A stretch of DNA of 64,000 nt, from assembly GCA_003584705.1 (NCBI GenBank), contig AP018536.1, forward strand, positions 3,596,001-3,660,000, given 5' to 3'. The stretch is from Lachnospiraceae bacterium GAM79. Its GTDB lineage: Bacteria; Bacillota; Clostridia; Lachnospirales; Lachnospiraceae. The notes under the pieces are model-generated. The model had not been told where the DNA came from and searched no databases. It was given only the letters and a program-made list of their open reading frames with translations. Position numbers and translations under genes: made by a program. The stretch's first letter is position 1. Each line of letters opens with the position of its first letter. This document shows positions 28,609 through 36,506 of the stretch, in pieces.

Positions 28609-30099
28609 TTATTTTCGAGGTTTTAGTGATAAGTTTTTCCAAAAATACTCTATACTCAGAACACTTCCCAGCAGGATTCCGGGCATCTGATTGTACATCT
28701 GTCTTCCACTGGCTTCCCAGAACATTAAAAAAACAACGATACCGATAAATCCCAACTGACAGATCATCAGCATTACAGGTGGTTCCTGATCTCTGATAAT
28801 ATTGCGAAGGCTGAGGATCATTCCGATCAGTAACAGCACATACATGGACACCAGATAGCAGAAACAATACTGACAGGTGCGCCAGTAGTATTTTCCCCAG
28901 GGCGAAAACATTTCCCAGAGCAGGGTTCCATCGCTGTACTCCACGTTTAAAAATGCACTGGCCCCCAGATTTCCGTTGGCAAAATTATAGCTTGCCTTTT
29001 TGCGCAAATGTACGGGATTCCAGAATTCCGATCTGTTTTCGCGAATATATTCCATACTGTATTGCTGTTTTTCCTGTCTGGTGGAAAATTCATACATATG
29101 ATCCACAAACTCTGTGTTGTTGGTCCAGGAACCGTCTTCCTTCATTCCCAGTGCCACCCAGCTGATCACAGGATTGGCTGTTTCAGATGCTTCCTTTGTG
29201 ATCTCGTAGGAATTGGCCCAGAGCTGCAGAGCCACTCCCAGAATCACGACAAAACCTCCAAACAGCAATGTCACTCGACGGTCCACCGACACTCTCTGCC
29301 ACAAGAGGATCACAGCGCATGCGATCAGCGGTATGATCACTGTGATCTTCCATGTGCCTGCCAGTACCGCCACACCGGCCGCAAGCAGCGCCCACAGGAT
29401 CTGCCGGCGCTTCCCCCTGGATGTTGCCGCCAATTTCAGGAAAGCCAGTCCCAGGATTCCCATACCGAAACTCATGGAATCCGTATAAAACACGGCAGTC
29501 ATCTCCCACATCGGAAGCAGAAATACAAAGGCAAGCAGGATCGGAAATCTCCAGCAAGTATCCCCATTCCGTTCCGCAAGATAACCACAGGCACATGCCA
29601 CCAGCATCACCAGAATTACATTCCTCAACAAAACAAAATAAAACGGGGACACATCCATCAGCAATGCCATCCGAAACAGAACGGAAAGCAAAAGCATCGG
29701 CTTCAGATTATTCGAATAGGTCAAAAAATAATTGGTGTCTTCCAGTTCTCTCCCGTTCGCCAGATTCAGGGCATCCCGATAGACATAGGTGTAATCCAGC
29801 AGAGTATTCTCATTCCCCTGCCGGCTCAATGAAACCACATAAAGCAGCACCCCAAACAATACCAGCGCTACGGCATACAGCGAATTTTTCCGGCCTGTCA
29901 CCGTATATATTTTGTTCCATGCCGCACCGGCCGCCAGCAGCAACACTGTAGCAGCCGCCACCCCCAGAGCCATCTGCCATGGGATCAGATGATTCCCCGG
30001 ATACCTGAGTACTGTCCACAACAGCAACAGCATAAAAACGATGAGAATACTATAGGCACCTATGGACACTCCTTTATGAATTCTGCCTTCCCTTTTCAT
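28609..30099 (-). CDS. Polytopic membrane protein, probable GT-C glycosyltransferase
   Basis: This 496-residue protein has about eleven membrane helices. An extracytoplasmic loop near residues 90-125 reads NENTLLDYTYVYRDALNLANG, and the C-terminal third has a soluble loop before the last three helices. The plan resembles GT39/PMT-like sugar transferases, but no diagnostic motif is certain. It follows the U32 gene by 26 bases with a GGAGG site and is probably in the same transcript. The acceptor is unknown. Confidence 0.55.
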   Translation of the reverse strand: MKREGRIHKGVSIGAYSILIVFMLLLLWTVLRYPGNHLIPWQMALGVAAATVLLLAAGAAWNKIYTVTGRKNSLYAVALVLFGVLLYVVSLSRQGNENTLLDYTYVYRDALNLANGRELEDTNYFLTYSNNLKPMLLLSVLFRMALLMDVSPFYFVLLRNVILVMLVACACGYLAERNGDTCWRFPILLAFVFLLPMWEMTAVFYTDSMSFGMGILGLAFLKLAATSRGKRRQILWALLAAGVAVLAGTWKITVIIPLIACAVILLWQRVSVDRRVTLLFGGFVVILGVALQLWANSYEITKEASETANPVISWVALGMKEDGSWTNNTEFVDHMYEFSTRQEKQQYSMEYIRENRSEFWNPVHLRKKASYNFANGNLGASAFLNVEYSDGTLLWEMFSPWGKYYWRTCQYCFCYLVSMYVLLLIGMILSLRNIIRDQEPPVMLMICQLGFIGIVVFLMFWEASGRQMYNQMPGILLGSVLSIEYFWKNLSLKPRK

Positions 30100-30125
30100 A
30101 AGGCGTTACCTCCGGTCACTCTTTC

Positions 30126-31367
30126 TCAATCAGCATTTTTCTGACGCAGCAAATCAAATTCCTGCGGCGGCGTGGATAACTTTATCCACAGCACCTGCTT
30201 GGGATGGGGTGCACTGTCCACACTTTCTCCCTCCTCGGTGTACATAGCTTCCACCGTGACCGGTACATTGGTGCCGTCAGGCTTCATGATTTCTATGGAA
30301 TCGCCCACGCAGAATTTGTTCCGCTGCTCGATCCGGCACAGAGAATCCTTTACTGCCTCCACAATTCCCAGATAAATATATTCGTTCACGTAAGTGTTAT
30401 TATCATAGATCTGCGTATTTTCATCCGGCTTGCCGAAATAGAACCCCGTCGTAAACTGACGATAGGTGCACTTGGAGATCTCCGCCTTGTACCAGTCCAT
30501 ATTTTTCTCGTACAGCTCCGGATCGGCAAAATAATCATCAATGGCCTTCCGGTAGGTTCTGGCTACCGTTGCCACATACAATGCGGTCTTCATACGCCCC
30601 TCGATCTTGAGACTGTCGATTCCTGCCTCCACCAGCTCCGGAATATGTTCGATCATGCACAGATCCTTGGAGTTGAAAATATATGTCCCCCGCTCATTCT
30701 CGTAGACCGGCAGATATTCTCCGGGACGGGTCTCCTCCACCACCGCATATTTCCAGCGGCAGGGATGTGTGCAGGCACCTCTGTTGGCATCTCTTCCTGT
30801 AAAGAAATTGCTCAGCAGACATCTGCCGGAATAAGAGATACACATTGCCCCGTGGACAAAACTCTCAATCTCCATTTCCGCAGGAATCTTCTCCCGGATT
30901 CCCTTGATCTCTACCAGGGACAGTTCTCTGGCAGACACCACTCTTTTGGCTCCCAGCTTCCACCAGAACAGATATGTCTCATAGTTGGTATTGTTGGCCT
31001 GCGTGGAAATATGCACCTCCACCTGGGGCCAGACTTCTTTGGCGATCATGAACATTCCCGGATCGGAAATGATCAGCGCATCCGGCTGCTCCAGCTTCAT
31101 ATCCCGCAGCTCGGCAAAATATTTTCTGGCTCCCTCGAGATCATAATTGTGCGCCAGAATATTGGCCGTCACATAAACCTTCACTCCATGTGCATGGGCG
31201 AATGCAACTCCTTCCGCCATTTCTTCACTGCTGAAATTTTTTGCCTTGGCCCGCAGTCCAAAAGCTTCTCCGCCGATATAAACAGCATCCGCGCCAAAAA
31301 TAACAGCCGTTTTTAATACTTCCAGGCTGCTGGCCGGGATTAAAAGTTCCGGTTTTTTATATGTCAT
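30126..31367 (-). CDS. trhP: U32 family protein, probable tRNA uridine hydroxylation factor TrhP
   Basis: This 413-residue protein has the U32 signature ESFVHGAMCISYSGRC at residues 168-183, with the metal-binding cysteines conserved. U32 proteins of this type (YegQ; YrrN/YrrO in Bacillus) take part in 5-hydroxyuridine formation at tRNA position 34 and were long annotated as collagenase-like peptidases. In Bacillus they stand next to trmR, which methylates the product; here trmR lies 3.5 kb upstream in the same orientation, split off by two inserted glycosyltransferase genes. GAGGAG precedes the ATG. Confidence 0.85.
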   Translation of the reverse strand: MTYKKPELLIPASSLEVLKTAVIFGADAVYIGGEAFGLRAKAKNFSSEEMAEGVAFAHAHGVKVYVTANILAHNYDLEGARKYFAELRDMKLEQPDALIISDPGMFMIAKEVWPQVEVHISTQANNTNYETYLFWWKLGAKRVVSARELSLVEIKGIREKIPAEMEIESFVHGAMCISYSGRCLLSNFFTGRDANRGACTHPCRWKYAVVEETRPGEYLPVYENERGTYIFNSKDLCMIEHIPELVEAGIDSLKIEGRMKTALYVATVARTYRKAIDDYFADPELYEKNMDWYKAEISKCTYRQFTTGFYFGKPDENTQIYDNNTYVNEYIYLGIVEAVKDSLCRIEQRNKFCVGDSIEIMKPDGTNVPVTVEAMYTEEGESVDSAPHPKQVLWIKLSTPPQEFDLLRQKNAD

Positions 31368-31368
31368 T

Positions 31369-31611
31369 TTATTTCTCCTCTTTTTCTGCAACAGATTCTC
31401 TTTCCTGATAAGCACACCATGTCAGATTTAGCGGAAGCATTATCATCACCGGCAGCATATAGCGCAGTTCTCCGTTGACCGGGGAAAGAATGCATACCGC
31501 AAACACCAGCAGTGTGGGTACTATCAGCAAAATCCGCTTTCCCTTTTTCGATCCCAGCAGATACACCACATATCCCAGCAGCAGGTATCCGTGAAATCCC
31601 GCATTATACAA
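31369..31611 (-). pseudogene. Truncated C-terminal remnant of a membrane glycosyltransferase-like protein
   Basis: About 80 codons remain, beginning at a TTG and encoding two or three membrane helices that end with SPVNGELRYMLPVMIMLP and a short charged tail. The motif resembles the last helices of large uncharacterised glycosyltransferase-like membrane proteins (GE-x-RY-x-LP type). The frame stays open upstream until it meets a palindromic repeat at 31647-31705, where similarity to a membrane protein stops. Its stop codon lies inside the ribosome-binding region of the U32 gene. It is probably a leftover after rearrangement. Confidence 0.5.
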
Positions 31612-31646
31612 CAGGGAGATCAGCGGGAAAAGTGGGATGATAATCC

Positions 31647-31705
31647 CACGATATGCGAATATTGGGTAGGATTGTGGGAGTGCGTAGCACGGAACAATCC
31701 GTAGG
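31647..31705. repeat. 59-bp palindromic repeat, copy A
   Basis: About 53 of 59 bases match copy B at 38628-38686, in the same orientation. GGATTGT pairs with ACAATCC around GTGC/GCAC. A hairpin GTGGGAT-ATCCCAC abuts it on the left and another, GTCGGGG with CCCCGAC, lies just to the right. It separates the truncated gene from the divergent glycosyltransferase genes. Confidence 0.75.
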
Positions 31706-31759
31706 CATCAAAGTCGGGGGCTTTTGACCCCGACATCATAATATATAAGGATACACGAG

Positions 31760-33337
31760 ATGAAGAATTTATGCAAACAAAACTGGTATCAGATCACATT
31801 ACTTTTTCTGTTTTGTGTCACAGTATTTTTAAGATTCTATAAACTGACCGTTTTACCGGATGTTTTACATATAGACGAAGCCGCTCTTGGATATAACTCC
31901 TGGTGTCTGGCCAATTACGGTACCGATCGTTATCTCAATGTGCTGCCTTTCTATCCGCAGAATTTTTACGGTGGCCAAAGCCCTCTTTATACTTACCTTG
32001 TCGTATTGCTGATCAAGTTTTTCGGGAAGGGGAATCTGTCCGTTTTTCTGGTAAGATTTCCTGCCGCCTTTGCCAGTATTCTTCTGTGGATCACCGGCAC
32101 CAGGAGCATGTCCCTTATCTTTGATAATAAAAAAATCACCCTCGCTGCTGCTCTTTTTCTGTGTTTCTGCCCGTATTTTGTGATGTCCGGACGTTATGCC
32201 CTGGACTGCAATCTGATGTTGTGCTGCATTTCCTGTTCTGTTCTTGTACTGCTTTTGTATCTGAAAACAGGAAAACTGCATACTTTACTTCTGTCCGGAG
32301 TCTGCTTCGGTATCAGCTTGTACTCTTATGCATTGAGTTATCTGATCCTACCTATTTTTCTGGTTCTGATCTCTCTTTACATGCTTTACCATAAAAAAAT
32401 CACGTTTTCCAGAATACTGTTGTGGGCGGTCAGTGTCTGCATTACGGCATTGCCCGTGATCCTTTTTGCCTACACACTTCTCTTCCATGCAGAGCCTATT
32501 CATTTTCTCGGCTTTACAATTTCTCCTATTTCCGGCAACCGCATGGATGAAATTTCTTTTTCCTCATTGGGTGCAAATCTGTGGAACAACCTTAAGATCA
32601 CTCTGACATACAGTATTTATCCTATGGATTCCGTGGATAAATTCTATACCTTATACCCGGTTTCCATCCCTTTTATCCTGTTGGGAATGTTATGTTCCGT
32701 TTATGACTTCGGAAATTCCTTCCGGACACGCTGTTTTCATTCCGGCACAGTATATCTGTTCTATTTCATCAGCTGCTCCTTTGTGGTTGCTCTGACACCT
32801 ACAGATCATCTATATCGTGCCAACAGCATCTATATCTGTTATCTGTTCTTTTTTCTCCGTGGTATCCGGGCATGTTGCGATTTTCTTACCGTTTACCGGA
32901 AAGCATTTCTGAGCATTCTGGCTTATGGCTATGTGCTGTGGATTGCTTCGTTTATGCGTTACTATTACACTATATATTCCGTGCTGGATCTGCATACCTA
33001 TGCAAATTCCTTCTATTTTGCCGATATTTCCGACATTGTCACCTATATTGACGAAAATCTCGGGGATAAAGAAATCTATGCGGACTGCGTTGATGTAGAG
33101 GAGTTTTTGTATTTTTATTATCCTATTTCTCCTTATGAGCGCGTTCCCCTGTCCGCCCGGGAAGAAGACGATGAAATTCCCAAGCATTATATACTGAATG
33201 CTTCCACTCCGCTCTCTCCTTCCGCAGCCTACATTGTCCGCAAAGAAAATCAGGAATTTATTTCTTATCTGAACGATTCCGGACTTTCCTGTCATACGGT
33301 AGAATTTTCACCGTATTACTTATTTTATTTTGATTGA
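31760..33337 (+). CDS. Membrane glycosyltransferase (GT39/ArnT-like), tandem copy 1
   Basis: This 525-residue protein has about eleven membrane helices. The first loop reads LPDVLHIDEAALGYNSW, with the Asp-Glu pair expected to bind the lipid-linked sugar donor in GT-C enzymes, followed by YGTDRYLNVLPFYPQNF. The C-terminal 100 residues form an extracytoplasmic domain. It is one of only three genes on the plus strand and forms a pair with the next gene, 17 bases downstream, of identical length and plan. It probably decorates a surface glycan or protein. Confidence 0.75.
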   Translation: MKNLCKQNWYQITLLFLFCVTVFLRFYKLTVLPDVLHIDEAALGYNSWCLANYGTDRYLNVLPFYPQNFYGGQSPLYTYLVVLLIKFFGKGNLSVFLVRFPAAFASILLWITGTRSMSLIFDNKKITLAAALFLCFCPYFVMSGRYALDCNLMLCCISCSVLVLLLYLKTGKLHTLLLSGVCFGISLYSYALSYLILPIFLVLISLYMLYHKKITFSRILLWAVSVCITALPVILFAYTLLFHAEPIHFLGFTISPISGNRMDEISFSSLGANLWNNLKITLTYSIYPMDSVDKFYTLYPVSIPFILLGMLCSVYDFGNSFRTRCFHSGTVYLFYFISCSFVVALTPTDHLYRANSIYICYLFFFLRGIRACCDFLTVYRKAFLSILAYGYVLWIASFMRYYYTIYSVLDLHTYANSFYFADISDIVTYIDENLGDKEIYADCVDVEEFLYFYYPISPYERVPLSAREEDDEIPKHYILNASTPLSPSAAYIVRKENQEFISYLNDSGLSCHTVEFSPYYLFYFD

Positions 33338-33354
33338 TTGCGAGGTATCCACAA

Positions 33355-34932
33355 ATGAAGGATCTGAAATCTCTGGTGAAAAAATACTGGTATTCCGCAG
33401 CCATCCTGCTGTTGTTTCTCATTGCGGTCTTCCTGCGCGTTTATCGTCTGGAAAGCCTGCCTGACGTTCTTCATATCGATGAAGCAGGACTGGGTTATAA
33501 TGCCTGGTGTCTGGCTCATTACGGAACCGACCGGTATCTCAATGTACGCCCTTTTTACCCTCAGAATTTTTATGGTGGTCAGAGTCCTCTTTATACCTAC
33601 TTACTGGCTCTGCTGATCCGGACAGTCGGACAGGGCAACCTGTCTCTTACGCTTCTCAAAATTCCCGCCGTCCTTGCAAGCCTGTTGCTGTTTTTTGTCG
33701 GGACCAAGAGTATCCGTCTGGTGTTCGATGATCAAAAATGGAGTATTGCTGCTGCTTTCCTGTTGACAATCTGCCCCTATTATATCATGTCCGCCCGTTT
33801 TGCCCTGGACTGTAATCTTATGTTGTGCTGCTCAGCTGTAGCATTGCTGTTTCTCATCCGTTTCACACAGACTAAGACCCTTCGGAACCTTATATTATCC
33901 GGAGTCTTTTTTGGTATCACGATGTATTCGTATGCACTGAGTTACTTCCTGATCCCTATTTTTCTGATCTGCATTTCCCTGTATCTGCTATACACGAAAG
34001 AAATATCCTTCCGCCGGGTTCTGCTCTGGGCTGCATGTGTATGTATTACAGCTCTGCCCGTAATATTATTTGTATGCTCCCTGTTATTCCACTGGGAAAC
34101 CATTCATTTTCTGGGGCTTACCATATCTCCCATCGCCTCCGAGCGCATGTCAGATGTGGGAGTCACTTCTTTCTGGGAAAATATAAAAGATATCATAAAG
34201 ATTACCTTGACATGTGGTTCCTACCGTTTAGATGCCGTACCTAAATTTTACACGCTTTATCCCTTATCCATTCCCTTTATTGTTCTGGGATTTATCGGTG
34301 CAGTTTACAGTTTTCTTGTCTCTCTGTACAAGCGGACTTTTCAGGCCGACAGTATCTATCTGCTGTTCTTTCTCAGCGGTCTCATCACCATTGGTCTGTC
34401 CGGATCCGGCTATGTCTACCGGGCTAACAGTTTCTTTATCTGTTATCTCTTCTTCCTGATAAAAGGACTTTTCCTTTGCTGCCGTTTCCTGTCCTCTTAT
34501 CACACAGCCTTTATGCTCCTTTTGTCCGTCGGTTATCTCTTATGGAGCATCTCTTTCTGTAGTTTTTATTTTCGGGTCTATACCATGACCGACGTCTGCC
34601 CGAATTATCTGTATTCCATCTCCTTCCGGGAGTGTGTGGATGATGTGAATCTCAACCTGGATTATGCGGATCTCTATGTGGATCTGGTCAACATGAAGGA
34701 GTTTTTCTTCTTTTATTATCCCGCATCTCCTTATGATACTCAGGATGATGAAACCTTTACCGACGGTATACACACTTATCATTTTCTCACCGACTATTCC
34801 ACGGAGATCAGTCCTTCTTCCGTCTATGTGGTATACAAAAAGAACAATGAATTCCTGCAGAATCTGTCAGAGTCCGGTCTGGCTTACCAGACCTGGGAAT
34901 ACCCGTATTATTATGTTATTTATTTTGAGTAA
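33355..34932 (+). CDS. Membrane glycosyltransferase (GT39/ArnT-like), tandem copy 2
   Basis: This is a 525-residue paralog of the preceding gene, with LPDVLHIDEAGLGYNAW and YGTDRYLNVRPFYPQNF at the same positions and the same soluble C-terminal domain (SPSSVYVVYKKNNEFL). GAGGT precedes the ATG. The 3' end overlaps the convergent trmR gene by 17 bases, so the pair was fitted very tightly into a gene block conserved in other Firmicutes. Tandem duplication is the simplest origin. Confidence 0.75.
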   Translation: MKDLKSLVKKYWYSAAILLLFLIAVFLRVYRLESLPDVLHIDEAGLGYNAWCLAHYGTDRYLNVRPFYPQNFYGGQSPLYTYLLALLIRTVGQGNLSLTLLKIPAVLASLLLFFVGTKSIRLVFDDQKWSIAAAFLLTICPYYIMSARFALDCNLMLCCSAVALLFLIRFTQTKTLRNLILSGVFFGITMYSYALSYFLIPIFLICISLYLLYTKEISFRRVLLWAACVCITALPVILFVCSLLFHWETIHFLGLTISPIASERMSDVGVTSFWENIKDIIKITLTCGSYRLDAVPKFYTLYPLSIPFIVLGFIGAVYSFLVSLYKRTFQADSIYLLFFLSGLITIGLSGSGYVYRANSFFICYLFFLIKGLFLCCRFLSSYHTAFMLLLSVGYLLWSISFCSFYFRVYTMTDVCPNYLYSISFRECVDDVNLNLDYADLYVDLVNMKEFFFFYYPASPYDTQDDETFTDGIHTYHFLTDYSTEISPSSVYVVYKKNNEFLQNLSESGLAYQTWEYPYYYVIYFE

Positions 34933-35596
34933 CTGTGCTTTCCTCTTTCTTCGTACTCAGTGTCACTCCATCACCTACCGGCAGGATCACCGTCTCCAGT
35001 TCCGGATGATGTTTCAATTCATACAGATATTCCCGCATCCTTGCATGAATGGTCCGGTTCCTTCTGGTTACGGCAAAACGGGATTCTATGATATCACCGT
35101 CCTGTAATACGTTGTCGGAGATCAACAGTCCGCCGGGGGGCAACAGGCGTAAGATATCCGGCAGGAAATGAATGTACTGTCCCTTCGCCGCATCCATAAA
35201 GATCACATCATAGGTGCCTTCCAGTTCCCGCAGGATCTCCGTAGCATCACCCTCCAGCAGAGTGATCCGGTCTTCCCTGCCTGCCTTACGGAAGTTCTCT
35301 TTTGCAATAGGAATTCTTTTCTCATATTTTTCGATCGTCGTGATATGACAATCCTCCGGTGCATATTCACTCATCAGTAACGCAGAAAAGCCGATAGCAG
35401 TCCCGACTTCCAGGATGCTCTTCGGCTTTGTAAATTTCAGCAAAAATTTCAGCAGACTTTGCATGGATCTGCGTATGATGGGAACCTGTGTCTCCAGAGC
35501 GAATTTTTCAATCTCATTCAGCCACGCCGGATTCCCGCTGTCCAGGGAATCGATAAACGCGGACATTCTCTCGTCTATGATCATACTGTCCCTCAT
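34916..35596 (-). CDS. trmR: SAM-dependent O-methyltransferase, probable tRNA 5-hydroxyuridine methyltransferase
   Basis: This 226-residue class I methyltransferase has LEVGTAIGFSALLM as SAM-binding motif I near residue 62 and VIFMDAAKGQY with metal-binding acidic residues near 130. The family includes caffeoyl-CoA methyltransferases; YrrM (TrmR) of Bacillus makes 5-methoxyuridine in tRNA. The order ireB-ruvX-DUF1292-mltG-trmR-U32 matches the Bacillus yrzL-yrrK-yrzB-yrrL-yrrM-yrrN/O cluster, which supports TrmR. It starts nine bases after the upstream gene. Confidence 0.8.
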   Translation of the reverse strand: MRDSMIIDERMSAFIDSLDSGNPAWLNEIEKFALETQVPIIRRSMQSLLKFLLKFTKPKSILEVGTAIGFSALLMSEYAPEDCHITTIEKYEKRIPIAKENFRKAGREDRITLLEGDATEILRELEGTYDVIFMDAAKGQYIHFLPDILRLLPPGGLLISDNVLQDGDIIESRFAVTRRNRTIHARMREYLYELKHHPELETVILPVGDGVTLSTKKEESTVTQNK

Positions 35597-35604
35597 TTCA
35601 CACT

Positions 35605-36057
35605 TTACTGTGCAACTGCAGTGGTATCCTGTGTCTCACCGGTAATCGCACTGCCGTTGTCTATAGTCTCCACTGTCTCTTCCGTTGCGCTTTCCGTCTG
35701 TCCGGCCATGACTTCCATCATTTCCTCTGCGGTCATGGCAGTACTCAGCTCATAAGTTCCGGGCTGCCAGTCCTTCTTATTCTCAGATAACAGATACTGT
35801 AATGCGAACAGTCTGCTGTCACGTGTCAGGCCCTTTTCCTGCATAATTGTGCCAATCTCCGTTGCGGACATGTCCGAGGTCAGGGTTACTGTGATCTTAC
35901 GTCCCTCTCCGGCAGAGACCGCCGGTTCTGTGAAAATACGATAACCATAGTCGTAGCATGTAGACGCTCCGGTGTACACCAGATATACCACGATCACTGC
36001 AAATGCCACTTTTAAGATAGCGCCCAATACGGCACCTGCCAAATTTGCTGCCTTCAT
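35605..36057 (-). CDS. Short MltG-like protein lacking the transglycosylase domain
   Basis: This 150-residue membrane-anchored protein has one helix at about 8-30, then an extracytoplasmic domain with ITVTLTSDMSATEIGTIMQE and WQPGTYELSTAMTAEEMM, the N-terminal LysM-like part of the YceG/MltG family. It ends with a Thr/Glu-rich tail. MltG proteins are usually well over 300 residues with a catalytic Glu in the C-terminal domain; that part is absent here without any frameshift visible downstream. The position between the RNase J/YlbF genes and trmR equals that of mltG (yrrL). A binding or regulatory role is more likely than lytic activity. Confidence 0.75.
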   Translation of the reverse strand: MKAANLAGAVLGAILKVAFAVIVVYLVYTGASTCYDYGYRIFTEPAVSAGEGRKITVTLTSDMSATEIGTIMQEKGLTRDSRLFALQYLLSENKKDWQPGTYELSTAMTAEEMMEVMAGQTESATEETVETIDNGSAITGETQDTTAVAQ

Positions 36058-36088
36058 GTGTTCTGTCCTTTCTTATCCAAGTAATCCG

Positions 36089-36149
36089 CATTTCGATCCA
36101 TACATTCGCAAAATCGTCTCTTCGAGACTTTCCTTTTGCTCACTCAAAA
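36089..36149 (+). repeat. Interspersed repeat, copy 5 (core with altered arms)
   Basis: The core ATTCGCAAAATCG, hairpin TCTC-TTC-GAGA, CTTTCC and TTTTGCTCA is intact. The usual outer arms are missing; instead GCATTT on the left can pair with AAATGC on the right, which lies in the last codons of the YlbF-like gene. The TGA stop of that gene is within the element. Confidence 0.65.
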
Positions 36150-36475
36150 TGCATCTGATCGGTAACGTAAAGTCCGATCCCCTGCATCATACGGCAAAAT
36201 GCCAGCTCCGCCGCCAGAAAATCCGACACCAGTGGATTCTCCCGGAAAGCTTCGTTTTCTCTGGTAAACTGATCCAGCTTATCAAAGTTGGTGTCCTTGC
36301 TGGTCTGCAATTCAAAATTTCTGGTCCGGAATTCATCGATCTGTCTCTTAAGTTCCGGTTGCTCCTTCACGCGGGCCAGCTGCTTCTGATATTCCAGATA
36401 AGCGTCGGTATTACGAATCGCCTGTACCATCTGCTCTACAGCCTGATTTACATTTTCGTCCGATGTAATCTTCAT
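36140..36475 (-). CDS. YlbF/YmcA family protein
   Basis: This 111-residue all-helical protein has the Com_YlbF layout, with EYQKQLARVKEQPELKRQIDEFR in its middle. In Bacillus YlbF, YmcA and YaaT form a complex that assists RNase Y in mRNA maturation. Here the gene lies 31 bases downstream of the RNase J gene, which hints at a link to RNA decay. No cysteine pattern for an Fe-S cluster is obvious in this copy. Confidence 0.8.
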   Translation of the reverse strand: MKITSDENVNQAVEQMVQAIRNTDAYLEYQKQLARVKEQPELKRQIDEFRTRNFELQTSKDTNFDKLDQFTRENEAFRENPLVSDFLAAELAFCRMMQGIGLYVTDQMHFE

Positions 36476-36506
36476 CTGCTTACGACCTTTCCAGCAATCG
36501 CTGCTA

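Noticed and set aside
31620..31760. Rho-independent terminator as full explanation of repeat A
   Set aside because: The hairpins have no T-runs, and the same 59-bp core recurs at 38628, so it is a repeat first.
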